DNA of 28,217 nucleotides, from the NCBI GenBank assembly GCA_020650975.1, contig JAIPMN010008853.1, forward strand, positions 1 through 28,217, given 5' to 3'. The notes under the pieces are model-generated. The model was given only the letters and a program-made list of their open reading frames with translations. It searched no databases and was not told the origin of the DNA. This stretch comes from Apostichopus californicus. Lineage: Eukaryota; Echinodermata; Holothuroidea; Aspidochirotida; Stichopodidae. The position numbers were made by a program, and so were the translations under genes. Shown here piece by piece: positions 1-7,820 of the stretch. The stretch's first letter is position 1. The number at the start of each line of letters is the position of its first letter.

Positions 1-639
1 TTGTTCTTGTGACTGTATATGTATTCTTCAACATTTTGATGCTTCTGTACTTTCTTATATGTATTTTTTTGTTGTTGTATTATCATCTTGCGGAAATAAA
101 GAGAGAATAATAATACTGTACAGCTTATGTAGACTTTATTCAATGTTCAAGGCCAGGGCGATACTTTGTGTTTATATTCAAACTACTGCACAACATGCGA
201 TACTGCCAGTCAGAAGACCATCTAGAGAGAGTGACACCCATTGCTTACCATAAAACATAATGGGATTTTATCACCTGTTTCAACTCAAAGCCAACAGCCC
301 GCCTTAATTTCTCAATATTGATACCTTTAAAGATTCTGGTCATAAAATTACATCTCTTACACCAATACTGCAGGTGGTACCATCAATCTGTGTAGACCAA
401 AATCAGTACAAAATCTAAAAACCACTACTCAAACCTTTTTCTACTAATTCTTTTTTTGGCCTCTTTATATTTCCTCTCTTATTTTTCTCCTGTTTTTTTT
501 ATTTCCCTTTTTTTTATTTCTTGCTTTCAGGAGCTGCTCTCATATCCTTTCAATCATAGTCTTTGCTTGGAGATGAAAGACACATTGTCTGGCACCTGAA
601 CGTTCAACCTTGTTCTGTGCCTCTATGATAGTCTTTTGT

Positions 640-820
640 CCTCGGGCTTCGGTACTTCATCAGTTGAGATGGAGACAAAATTATAGACAACCCATGGATT
701 ACGGAGACGGTGAAATCTTCCGCCTTATTTTAGCGTTGTCTATGCACCTCATGTAAATGATAAGACTGCATTCAATGAAGAATTCAGGTTGTCTAATGAT
801 TCTTTGTGACACACATTTGT
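640..820. promoter_or_regulatory. Candidate conserved non-coding element
   Basis: Non-repetitive block containing CATGTAAATGATAAGA (about 750-765), which overlaps POU-like and GATA-like cores, and a TAATGATT homeodomain-like core (about 796-803). No coding frame. Inference only. Confidence 0.18.
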
Positions 821-1210
821 TCCCCCAGGCCTGAACCCCTCCACCTGGGGATTGGCAATACATCCATGGAGGGTTGCAGGCCTAGTTGAAATTTATTTTT
901 AAAAACCAAAGTGACATTAAGTGATTTGAAGAGTATGTACTGAGATCTAACTTCTTGATTTCACAAGGCCTCCCTATTATTTTGCATATTTTGATCTGTA
1001 CAATACCACCGGACTTGGCCTACAAAGCTGTCACCATGATCATGTCAAAACAAATAGTTTTGCTGAAAGTAGAATTCTTCTACAATGCAGTGCAGTGCAG
1101 GCCAAGAGTATGATTGTACTAACCTGATTCCTTCTTAATTCCCTCCCTCATCACCATCCCACTGTCATGCTCTGCCCCCCCCCCTTCTTGTTTCTATTTC
1201 ACAGTAGTGT

Positions 1211-1218
1211 ATGTATAC
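1211..1218. repeat. Left target-site duplication of the hAT-type MITE
   Basis: ATGTATAC, identical to 1801-1808 on the other side of the element. It fits the hAT preference nTnnnnAn. Confidence 0.85.
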
Positions 1219-1800
1219 CAGGCCTCGACAAATACGGTCGCCAACTCGCCAATGGCGACTAGAATTTGCGACTGGCGAGCAAAAATTGCATTACACTCGA
1301 CATTTTGGCGAGTGACTCGTTCGCTCACTGCCTTTATACGATAGGCTTACTATTAACTTGTGAGCCTATCAACAAAGGCCTATTGCCTAATGTTACACAT
1401 CACAGTATTATCAAGTGCACTGTTACAAGTAGGTCCTAAGGAACAGCTCTGTTCACCAGCTCGAAACTAATTTGATACTAAATGATGCACGATAGGTGTA
1501 ACCAAACTGGAAAACTACAAACTTAAATAAATGCGTAACGACAACTCAAACAGGGGTAACGCATGAATATCATGTTTTAAACACTTTTGACGAAGCACAA
1601 TTTAAATAGATCGTTTTTGCTGTAAAAAACTAACAGTAACACTAAACCGCGATATCCTAAGTTAGGCCATACTACCTAGGTTTATATCACACAAACACTT
1701 TGCGAGAAAAAATGGCGAGTAAATTTAACGTTTTGGCGAGTAGAATTTTAGACTCGGTCGCCAGTTGGTGAGTAGTTTTAAAAAAATTTGTCGAGGCCTG
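1219..1800. mobile_element. Non-autonomous hAT-type MITE, 582 bp
   Basis: The ends are 15-bp perfect inverted repeats: CAGGCCTCGACAAAT at 1219-1233 and its reverse complement at 1786-1800. Both sides are flanked by the same 8 bp, ATGTATAC (1211-1218 and 1801-1808). An 8-bp target duplication with T at position 2 and A at position 7, together with TIRs beginning CAG, is typical of the hAT superfamily. There is no open reading frame of transposase size, so the copy is non-autonomous. Inside the ends are several copies of GGCGAGT or its complement (near 1244, 1274, 1307, 1714 and 1735) and a shared CGGTCGCCA near both termini. These resemble subterminal transposase-binding repeats. An internal inverted pair GATAGGCT/AGCCTATC lies at 1340-1347 and 1363-1370. 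The exact TSD and TIR imply a fairly recent insertion. Confidence 0.88.
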
Positions 1801-1808
1801 ATGTATAC
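1801..1808. repeat. Right target-site duplication of the hAT-type MITE
   Basis: ATGTATAC, identical to 1211-1218. The two following bases (CA) also resemble the left junction, but there CA is the start of the element. Confidence 0.85.
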
Positions 1809-3003
1809 CAATGCCAACCATGTTTATTATCTTATTTTTTTTGTTAAAAAAATTGGGATACACTTTACAACTCACTCATCTATTGAACAACTAAAATGCA
1901 TGATGACTACAGGGAAGGTGTGATTTGTTTGATGAACATCTTCTCAAATCAGGCAATTCAACATTAAATGTCATCTGTAATGTCCCCCAAGCTAAACCTA
2001 GGTCTAACTTGCTCTAAAATGATCAAAAGTATTATTTTCTGAGATTTGTCACCCTCCAAATTATTTGCAGCTGTTGAGAAGTGTTGTATATTGAAGACCA
2101 TTAGATGTCTTGGTGAGGGAAAAACCCTTTGAGGGTGACAGTAATATGCTTGCTGAAGATAAGATCATCATTTCACTTCTTAGCACATGGAAAGACAATT
2201 TTAATTGACCTTTTAAAGTATCTGAAAAAAATTGTTATCTTAAAGCAAATTTGACAAAGAATTTTATGTTGGCCTATGTGGGTTAAATTTTTAATGTGAA
2301 TTTCATTGTATTATTATATTTTTTATGAAATAATTTGGCAATTAAGAATGAACGCAACAAGTTTTCCATGACAAACTTTAAATATGACATTGCCAAAACA
2401 AAAAAATTAAAATTCACAAAAAAAACAAAAAAAAACAGTTAGTGAAGGCTGCAAACATCAAACATTTTTCAATTTACTTTTGTCCCAGCTTCTGGCTATG
2501 TTGATGACCTACTGTTGTGTGTTTAACTGCATACTCCAAACAATTATATTGGTTACCAATCTGATACATTTTCAGTACTCCCTCAAACCATTACTGAAAG
2601 TAGAAGTGTTTAATTGTCTATAAGTGTAAACTTGTTCTGTCTGAATGATATACTTAACACAAAAAAAGAGACTAAACTAAATCTAAACTGTACAATCCCA
2701 CATGATTCCCTAGACCCGAACCACTTGACATCAAGAAAATTTTGATACGACCACCATCTATGTCAAGGCCAGAGAAAAGTGTTCAATTATCATTTTGACA
2801 TCATAGCAAATATGCAGCATCCTGGATAAACCCTTGTGAGTTTTTGAGCAGACACTACAAACCCATGTGATCTTCTCTGTCAAACATTAAGTGTCTTTAA
2901 TATGAGAAAAGTATCTTTCTGGTATTCAATTCCTCGGGCAAAAATAAGAGAGTCTTTTTCCTTCCAAGACGTTCCAAGGACAATGTGAAAGGGAGATACA
3001 AAC

Positions 3004-3105
3004 CTCGACGACGGAGGCTGCTGCATATTCATCTCGATTTGATTGTCGTAATCGATAGAGTGACATTTTCGAGGGATGATGCAACTGCCGTCGTAACGTG
3101 GGGCA
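3004..3105 (-). CDS. SLC4A11: Tentative SLC4A11 linker exon E
   Basis: Candidate exon of 102 nt (34 codons), phase 0 at both ends, so compatible with exon D. The acceptor cacttttccttcag ends at 3106. The proposed donor, GAG|GTTTGT at 3003-2998, is only moderate. It would encode a basic, Arg/Gln/Ser-rich stretch starting CPTLRRQLHHPSKMSLYRLR and ending AAASVVE, which fits a disordered linker but shows no recognisable conservation. The block is richer in CG dinucleotides than its surroundings, which hints at coding or otherwise constrained sequence. Against it, the intron separating it from exon D would be only 64 nt, far shorter than its neighbours, and the human linker is shorter. Exon D may instead splice to an exon beyond the left end of the window. 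Confidence 0.35.
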
Positions 3106-3169
3106 CTGAAGGAAAAGTGAAATTTCCGTCACATATTTTAATGTTATGTGCAACGATCTTGTTACTTAC
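3106..3169 (-). other. Candidate 64-nt minimal intron between exons D and E
   Basis: Bounded by consensus donor GTAAGT (3169-3164) and pyrimidine-rich acceptor cttttccttcag (ends 3106). Its length is not a multiple of three, yet read-through from exon D stays open across it until a TGA at about 3020. Retention would therefore give a protein ending shortly after the cytoplasmic domain. The donor is convincing; whether this acceptor is the one used is uncertain. Confidence 0.4.
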
Positions 3170-3294
3170 AGATCCGAACATATCCATGGCGGTTGTTACG
3201 CTGGGTCTTGAGTTACCTCTTAACCTGGACGGATGACTTTGCTGGATGGCCAGCTCTTTGGCATGTTCTGTAAGAGTTCTTTTGAATTCTTCCT
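3170..3294 (-). CDS. SLC4A11: SLC4A11-like transporter, exon D (end of cytoplasmic domain and linker)
   Basis: 125-nt exon with acceptor tttctttctgacacag ending at 3295 and a strong donor GTAAGT at 3169-3164. The initial AG joins the G of exon C to give the first E of EEEFKRTLTEHAKELAIQQ, matching human TEEEFKEALVHQRQLLT. The remaining residues, SHPSRLRGNSRPSVTTAMDM then FGS, are basic and Ser/Thr-rich. They fall where human SLC4A11 has its poorly conserved linker between the cytoplasmic domain and the first membrane helix. The exon ends in phase 0. Exons A to D together make 636 nt, exactly 212 codons with no stop, which independently supports all four boundaries. If the donor is not used, the frame continues through the next 64 bases and stops at about 3020. 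Confidence 0.87.
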
Positions 3295-3460
3295 CTGTGT
3301 CAGAAAGAAATATGAAACAAATAAATCAATAATATAAAAAAAAATATGGGAAGAGATGTAATTTGAATAAAGTTGTCTGTTGTAAATAACTCTCCTTCTC
3401 CATCATGTCATGTTCACTGAGCGAGCTAAATAAAAAAATATATAAAATAATTTTTTGTTA

Positions 3461-3537
3461 ATTTAAGTAAATGATTTAAGTAAATGATTTAAGTAAATGA
3501 TTTAAGTAATGATTTAAGTAAATAATTTAAGTAAATG
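3461..3537. repeat. Tandem repeat, 13-bp unit, 6 copies
   Basis: The unit is atttaagtaaatg. Copies start at 3461, 3474, 3487, 3500 (12 bp, one A lost), 3512 (last base A) and 3525. Near-perfect identity indicates recent slippage expansion within intron C-D. Confidence 0.95.
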
Positions 3538-3849
3538 AACAACAGAAAACTAAGTGGGAAACTAAAAATAATTGCAAAGAGCAAAGATTTGTTTGGCTAT
3601 AACAAGATTCAGACCACTGACCTCAGACTTAGGGTTACAAGCTCTGGGCTCTATTTGATCATGCACTAGCTGCAATCATAGGTAGCATGGTGGGTCCAAT
3701 TATGAAGTACTTCAAACTTCTGGCAAAGTTTACTCATTGTTAAACAAATTTCTCTGTGTACATATCCAGCCTAAAGTTGCAATATGTTACCAACATGCAC
3801 ATCAAAGTTTTTGTACATTGAAAAAATGTTGACGGGAATTCTAGTTTAA

Positions 3850-3929
3850 TTTTCGTGGCGGTATCTTCACGAAAAGTGGCACCACATCGGGATCTTTTAA
3901 AATGCAGTCTACTCAAAAAAGAGTGGACT
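3850..3929. other. Two adjacent small inverted repeats in intron C-D
   Basis: First: TTTTCGTG at 3850-3857 pairs with CACGAAAA at 3868-3875 around a 10-nt loop. Second: AGTCTACTC at 3906-3914 pairs with GAGTGGACT at 3921-3929 around AAAAAA, with a single G-T type mismatch. They may be remnants of a small transposon; no TSD was found. Confidence 0.5.
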
Positions 3930-4215
3930 GGGTCCAGGGTTCACTTGGATGATCTGATGTGAGTTAAATAAGACAGTTCCAGAAGGAATAATATTGGGAT
4001 AGTTCTTTCGTTCTTTACATTGGACACACCTAACAGTCTAGCAGATGTAAATAACACACAGGAAGTTACTTTGATAGTGATGATTTGAAACATCAGCAGC
4101 ATAACTTCACTGTTGTGAGAACTACATTGGGAGGCATGCTATCACACTTGCAAGTTTGGCTTGCTTTCTGGTGCTGTGGTAAAATCATAATATTTACAAA
4201 AGTGTGTCATAATAG

Positions 4216-4233
4216 CCCCCTCCCCCCCGCCCC
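4216..4233 (-). promoter_or_regulatory. G-run cluster downstream of the exon C 5' splice site (G-quadruplex-capable)
   Basis: On the transcript strand this reads GGGGCGGGGGGGAGGGGG, starting 47 nt downstream of the end of exon C. The middle run can be split to give four G3 tracts, so an intramolecular quadruplex is possible. Intronic G-runs close to a 5' splice site are known splicing enhancers (hnRNP H/F binding) in vertebrates. A function here is inferred. Confidence 0.45.
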
Positions 4234-4279
4234 TGACTGTACCTATGAAGATATAAGATTCCCCTACTGCTGAACTCAC

Positions 4280-4497
4280 CTGTCTTCACTTCTAACAGCA
4301 TCTGCCTGCAATCCATATCTGCTAGCAGTGTTGCAAATGTTCTGGCAGTTTCCAGAGCATTCTTTGTACCTTTCTCTCTAAACGGTGCGAGCACCAGGAT
4401 GACGAAACGGACCTCCTGACTGGTTCGACCTAGATTAGCAGGTGATCTCAGTCTTGCGATTCCTACGTATCTCTTCTGGAGGGATGGTAAAGAGCAA
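4280..4497 (-). CDS. SLC4A11: SLC4A11-like transporter, exon C (conserved core of the cytoplasmic domain)
   Basis: The best conserved exon in the window, 218 nt. The acceptor cccctctccccag ends at 4498 and the donor GTGAGT is at 4279-4274. Its first T completes the CT left by exon B (leucine). It then reads CSLPSLQKRYVGIARL, EVRFVILVLAP, ALETARTFATLLADMD and CRQMLLEVKT. These match human SLC4A11 LQKRHVCISRL, EVRFVILVLAP, AMEVARTFATMFSDI and RQKLLETRT nearly position for position. The EVRFVILVLAP strand and the following ARTFATL helix are core elements of the SLC4 cytoplasmic fold. The exon ends in phase 1, leaving a G for exon D. Bases from 4498 to about 4541 on the same strand are also open, but they contain the acceptor pyrimidine tract and are intronic. 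This exon distinguishes SLC4A11 from the AE and NBC branches of the family. Confidence 0.95.
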
Positions 4498-5114
4498 CTG
4501 GGGAGAGGGGAAAAAAACAAACGAGTTATAGTCACACTCATTTCTACATTACTGATGTAAATTTACCTCCTACGGGGGATTATTAGAGGTAACATCTACA
4601 AATATGCACATATACTAGATATGTAACATTACCTACGATTATTAATCCAAAACAATGAAAATAGGTGTGATGAAACAACCAAATAGACGGTGACAGACAG
4701 CATTAGAAATCTAATGCTTGGGTCTGATGGTAGATGGGAAGGGATAGGAAAGGAGAAAAGAAGGTGAAGGAGAAAGGAAGGGTAGGGTAGGTAGGGGTTG
4801 GAGAATGGAAGGGATGTGTATAAGAGAAGGGAAGGGATGGGGCCAGGTAATTTCAATAATTACTTTCACAATTAAATCTTTCCTTTCTTTTGGGAGGGAG
4901 GGAAAAATACAACATTTGGCTCATAATATACTGACATTTTTCAAAGGTTGGTGTTCAATGAATTGTTTCATTATTTCAAAGAGAAAAACACTGTTAATGA
5001 ACTGTTTGATCTACTGCGAAACAACATTTTCGTAGCATTCTGCTAATTTGCAGAAGCTCCTGCTAGGATCGAAGCCCTTCTAACTGATACATCCAATTAT
5101 TTCATATGACTTAC
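4498..5114 (-). other. SLC4A11 intron B-C with long pyrimidine tract
   Basis: 617 nt between donor GTAAGT (5114-5109) and acceptor cccctctccccag (ends 4498). Positions about 4730-4845 are almost pure purine on the plus strand, so the transcript carries a roughly 110-nt polypyrimidine tract about 230 nt before exon C. A 7-bp inverted repeat TTACCTC/GAGGTAA lies at 4563-4569 and 4586-4592. Frames that stay open through the tract are compositional artefacts. Confidence 0.8.
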
Positions 5115-5199
5115 AGAGCACAGACCCAGGACTGGTCGTAATCAAAGCCTCCTCCTTCACTAGTGCTGGTACCTTGTATGGTTTTAGCCAAAACATGAA
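5115..5199 (-). CDS. SLC4A11: SLC4A11-like transporter, exon B (N-terminal cytoplasmic domain)
   Basis: Short 85-nt exon with a pyrimidine-rich acceptor (tctttttccag) ending at 5200 and a consensus donor GTAAGT at 5114-5109. It begins with two bases (TT) that complete the codon opened by the last G of exon A, giving valine. It then reads HVLAKTIQG, a serine/glycine-rich stretch, and FDYDQSWVCA, and leaves CT for the next exon. This matches VHLLSDTIQG and QQSWLC of human SLC4A11. The GTSTSEGGG segment between the two conserved blocks is about one residue longer than in human and probably forms a surface loop. Human has about six extra residues (APMRGK) just before this block that are absent from a direct A-B join, so either the loop is shorter here or a microexon was missed in the large intron. 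The phase match with both neighbours and the alignment leave little doubt. Confidence 0.9.
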
Positions 5200-7468
5200 C
5201 TGGAAAAAGAAAAGAAACAAATTTTAAAGTTTAACTTGAAACTTGATGTTCCAATAATGTTTTCCAATTCATAGGCAGACTGTTTTAATGTAGAAATTAC
5301 ATTGAAAATTTTATTAAGAAAGCTAATAAAGATAGCCTAGCTATATCGGTGTCTAACTGCAACATACAGTCAAGACAAAACGGGTGCATGATTATCTTCA
5401 CGAACGGAAGGTCGTCCACAGGTGACACAGCCGTGGATTTTAGAAAGCTGTGAGAGGAAACATGTTATTTCTGACACGGATTAAAGCGTCATATTGCTTG
5501 CACGGGAAGCAGAGCAACAGCACCACCAAAAGTCCTCCCTAGAGAGTAGAGACCCCTACTCCTGTCAATGACTCTTTTCAAGTGAGTCAAATTTAAAAGG
5601 AAGAGCTTGGTTACTTTAAACATTTACGTCTGTGATATTTGTTTCATACTCTATACTCATTATTAAAGGATCATTGAAATCAATAAAGATGCGTCGACAA
5701 TGAGAATGCTACTTACATAAACAGTTCACTATTTTCATGGTCAAAATTTAAAAACAAATTATGTAACAAATAGATATTAATCTTATTAATCTTATTAATA
5801 GATTTATTTGTTTAATTGAACCCTCTTTTCTGTTTTGGGTATAGTCTACACTATCAAAATGGTGAGGAAACAATTCTATTGATAAATGTTAACACAGTTT
5901 AGCTTCAAGAAATACTGATGACATTTTAAGTGGGTGAACTGACAATTAAGTGATTGATCTTGGTAATATTTATTGCACTAAATGCATTCTTCTGTCTCTA
6001 GGCATTCTTACAGTGCAGTAGGTGTTTGGTAAATTGGGTTTAATTACTAAACAAAGCAACCTTAGTCTAAAGAATATCCAGCAGAGCGATAACTGCTTGC
6101 TCAGGTAATCTATATCAAGGTTCTGAAAAAGAAAATAATGGAGGGTGCAACAGCAATTTAGAATGGGAAAGAAAAGAAGAAAAGTTGATGATAAAGACTT
6201 CTGGGGCTATTGCACCATAAGCAATTACTTAGTGTTACAGGCGAAATAGAGGTACAACTTGCAACGTTGTCGTTTCCAGAGATGCTAAATTTTAAAGTGC
6301 GCCACAATTGTTGGCAAAAATCCTTCAAGCTAACAGTGACTTAGACTGACAATTGTGCAGTTTGATTTGGAGATAACTCGAAGATGTGATGTATGTGTAG
6401 CATTCTGAGACTGTGTGAATGTGTGAACCCCAGCATGAAAGATGAAGTAAAGAATTCATAAATATGAAAGAATAATTATGTAAATTTCTCAGAGAAACAG
6501 TAGGCAGATAGGTGGAATTAAAGATGTGTATCCAGTTGATAAAAGTCTAAGAGTTGAGTTGAGATTGATTGATTTGGCAGATGAAGCCTTCAATCTTTCC
6601 TGTACAATCCATTTTGTACAGTTAGAGTAGCTATCCTGCCAGCACAATTCCAGCAAACTCGACATAAAAGCTGTTCAATATTTGAGACTGCAACGGTTAC
6701 CTCATGTTATGCAATACCTCCCCCCACCCCCCCTCCCCATGGCTATGGCAACCTTTGATATATTTGCTCTATCCAGCTGATGCTCTTGTCAACAGTAATC
6801 ATGCTCACACACAATTAATTCAAACTGCATAATAGTGCCAAATATTTTACAATTTTCATCCCTTTTCCCTCTTTTTTTGGTTTAAAGTCTAAATTAAGTT
6901 TTCAAAGGAAAACTTTATAAATAAAAAATTATGAAGTTTCTCTATCAAGAGACAATAGTGAATGTGGAGAGTGAAAACTCAAACTTCATCATTTTACAAA
7001 TGAATAAACTGCTTTAAAACCTCCTCATGCATATTAGGGTCATCCTTCCATGTGTTAATAATTACACATGACAGTCTGCTGCACTTGATGTTTACAGTAT
7101 AAACAATGTAAAGGTAGAATCCTCATATCTATACTCAACTCAATGCCATTCTGATCACATGATCACACAGGAGAAATAAAGTTAGTAGTAGAAAATGTGT
7201 TATTCTGAACGAAAATTAAAGATAGTGCGACAGTTAAAAGAAGAAATAGTAGACCTACATCCTAAGACTTTGTTTCTTTTCTTTTTTCTTTGGCACAATG
7301 TATGGGTATCAGTTACAATATATATCGAAAATTAATGCCATTATCATATTGTATTTACCATATAGTAAAAGATATGCCATATTCCAAAGCATCAGTTTTA
7401 CCTTCCATGCTCGTAACATATCCACTCTCCCCACCCCCCCCCCAAAAAATATTTAAAAAAAGATAAAA
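5200..7468. other. Intronic AT-rich sequence, left part of the giant intron
   Basis: No coding signal. It contains a short tandem of attaatctt (about 5776-5799) and two C-run clusters: 6720-6738 (runs of 6, 7 and 4) and 7429-7443 (runs of 4 and 10). These are G-runs in the SLC4A11 transcript. Nothing else stands out. Confidence 0.6.
6720..6738 (-). other. G-quadruplex-capable run on the transcript strand
   Basis: The plus strand has C6-A-C7-T-C4. The complementary G4-A-G7-T-G6 can supply four G3 tracts. It is deep in the giant intron, and no role is evident. Confidence 0.45.
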
Positions 7469-7820
7469 ATGTTAGCTATTATCGCCAGGCTCGCCAGAGG
7501 CTTTTTACATTCTGTCAGCTGTTCAACAGTGGTTTACATAGCCAAACTGAATCAGAAGCTCTATTCGCACCTCCACTACTTTGACACGCTTACTACCGTC
7601 ACAACCTTTCGTCCTCGTGTCAGAACTCAAACTACCCCCTGTGAGCTCTGTCCTGGGAATCATTCCGTCGTCGGACAAATCTTCCGCAAGGATGACAGCA
7701 CCGCCGCTGTCTGTGTGGCATTGGCCAGCGACATGACAAGGTCTGCTCCTCACATGCCTTGCTGCGAATTACGCATCGAGGAAATTGGATTTTAATGAGA
7801 GACATGCTTGTTGTTTTCAT
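7469..7820. other. Higher-complexity block open on both strands, identity unknown
   Basis: Less AT-rich and richer in CG than its surroundings. An ATG-started 108-codon frame runs on the plus strand from 7469 to 7795. A 76-codon frame without an ATG start runs on the minus strand (7753-7523) and contains an acidic/glycine-rich stretch. Neither matches a protein family I recognise. Possible readings are an alternative or nested exon, an old transposon fragment, or a conserved non-coding element. There is no decisive splice context. Confidence 0.25.

Larger units (their letters stand above)
1..3003 (-). other. SLC4A11 intron downstream of exon E, no membrane-domain exon found
   Basis: I searched the minus strand by eye for the block expected next in SLC4A11 (PFGKGI..EDI..RFPLYPLDFTDG) and did not find it. 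The segment contains the hAT-type MITE at 1219-1800, a C10 run at 1175-1184, a long plus-strand pyrimidine tract at about 437-530 and a higher-complexity block at about 640-820. The remainder is unremarkable AT-rich sequence. Confidence 0.55.
3295..4279 (-). other. SLC4A11 intron C-D
   Basis: 985 nt between donor GTGAGT (4279-4274) and acceptor ttctgacacag (ends 3295). It contains a 13-bp tandem repeat (3461-3537), two small hairpins (3850-3875 and 3906-3929) and a G-run-rich segment just downstream of the donor (4216-4233). Nothing in it looks coding. Confidence 0.85.

Noticed and set aside
2985-3236. 83-codon plus frame over exons D and E
   Set aside because: Antisense to homology-supported exon D, and shows no family resemblance.
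4629-4856. 75-codon minus frame rich in Leu, Ser and Pro
   Set aside because: Reading of the pyrimidine tract in intron B-C; low-complexity artefact.
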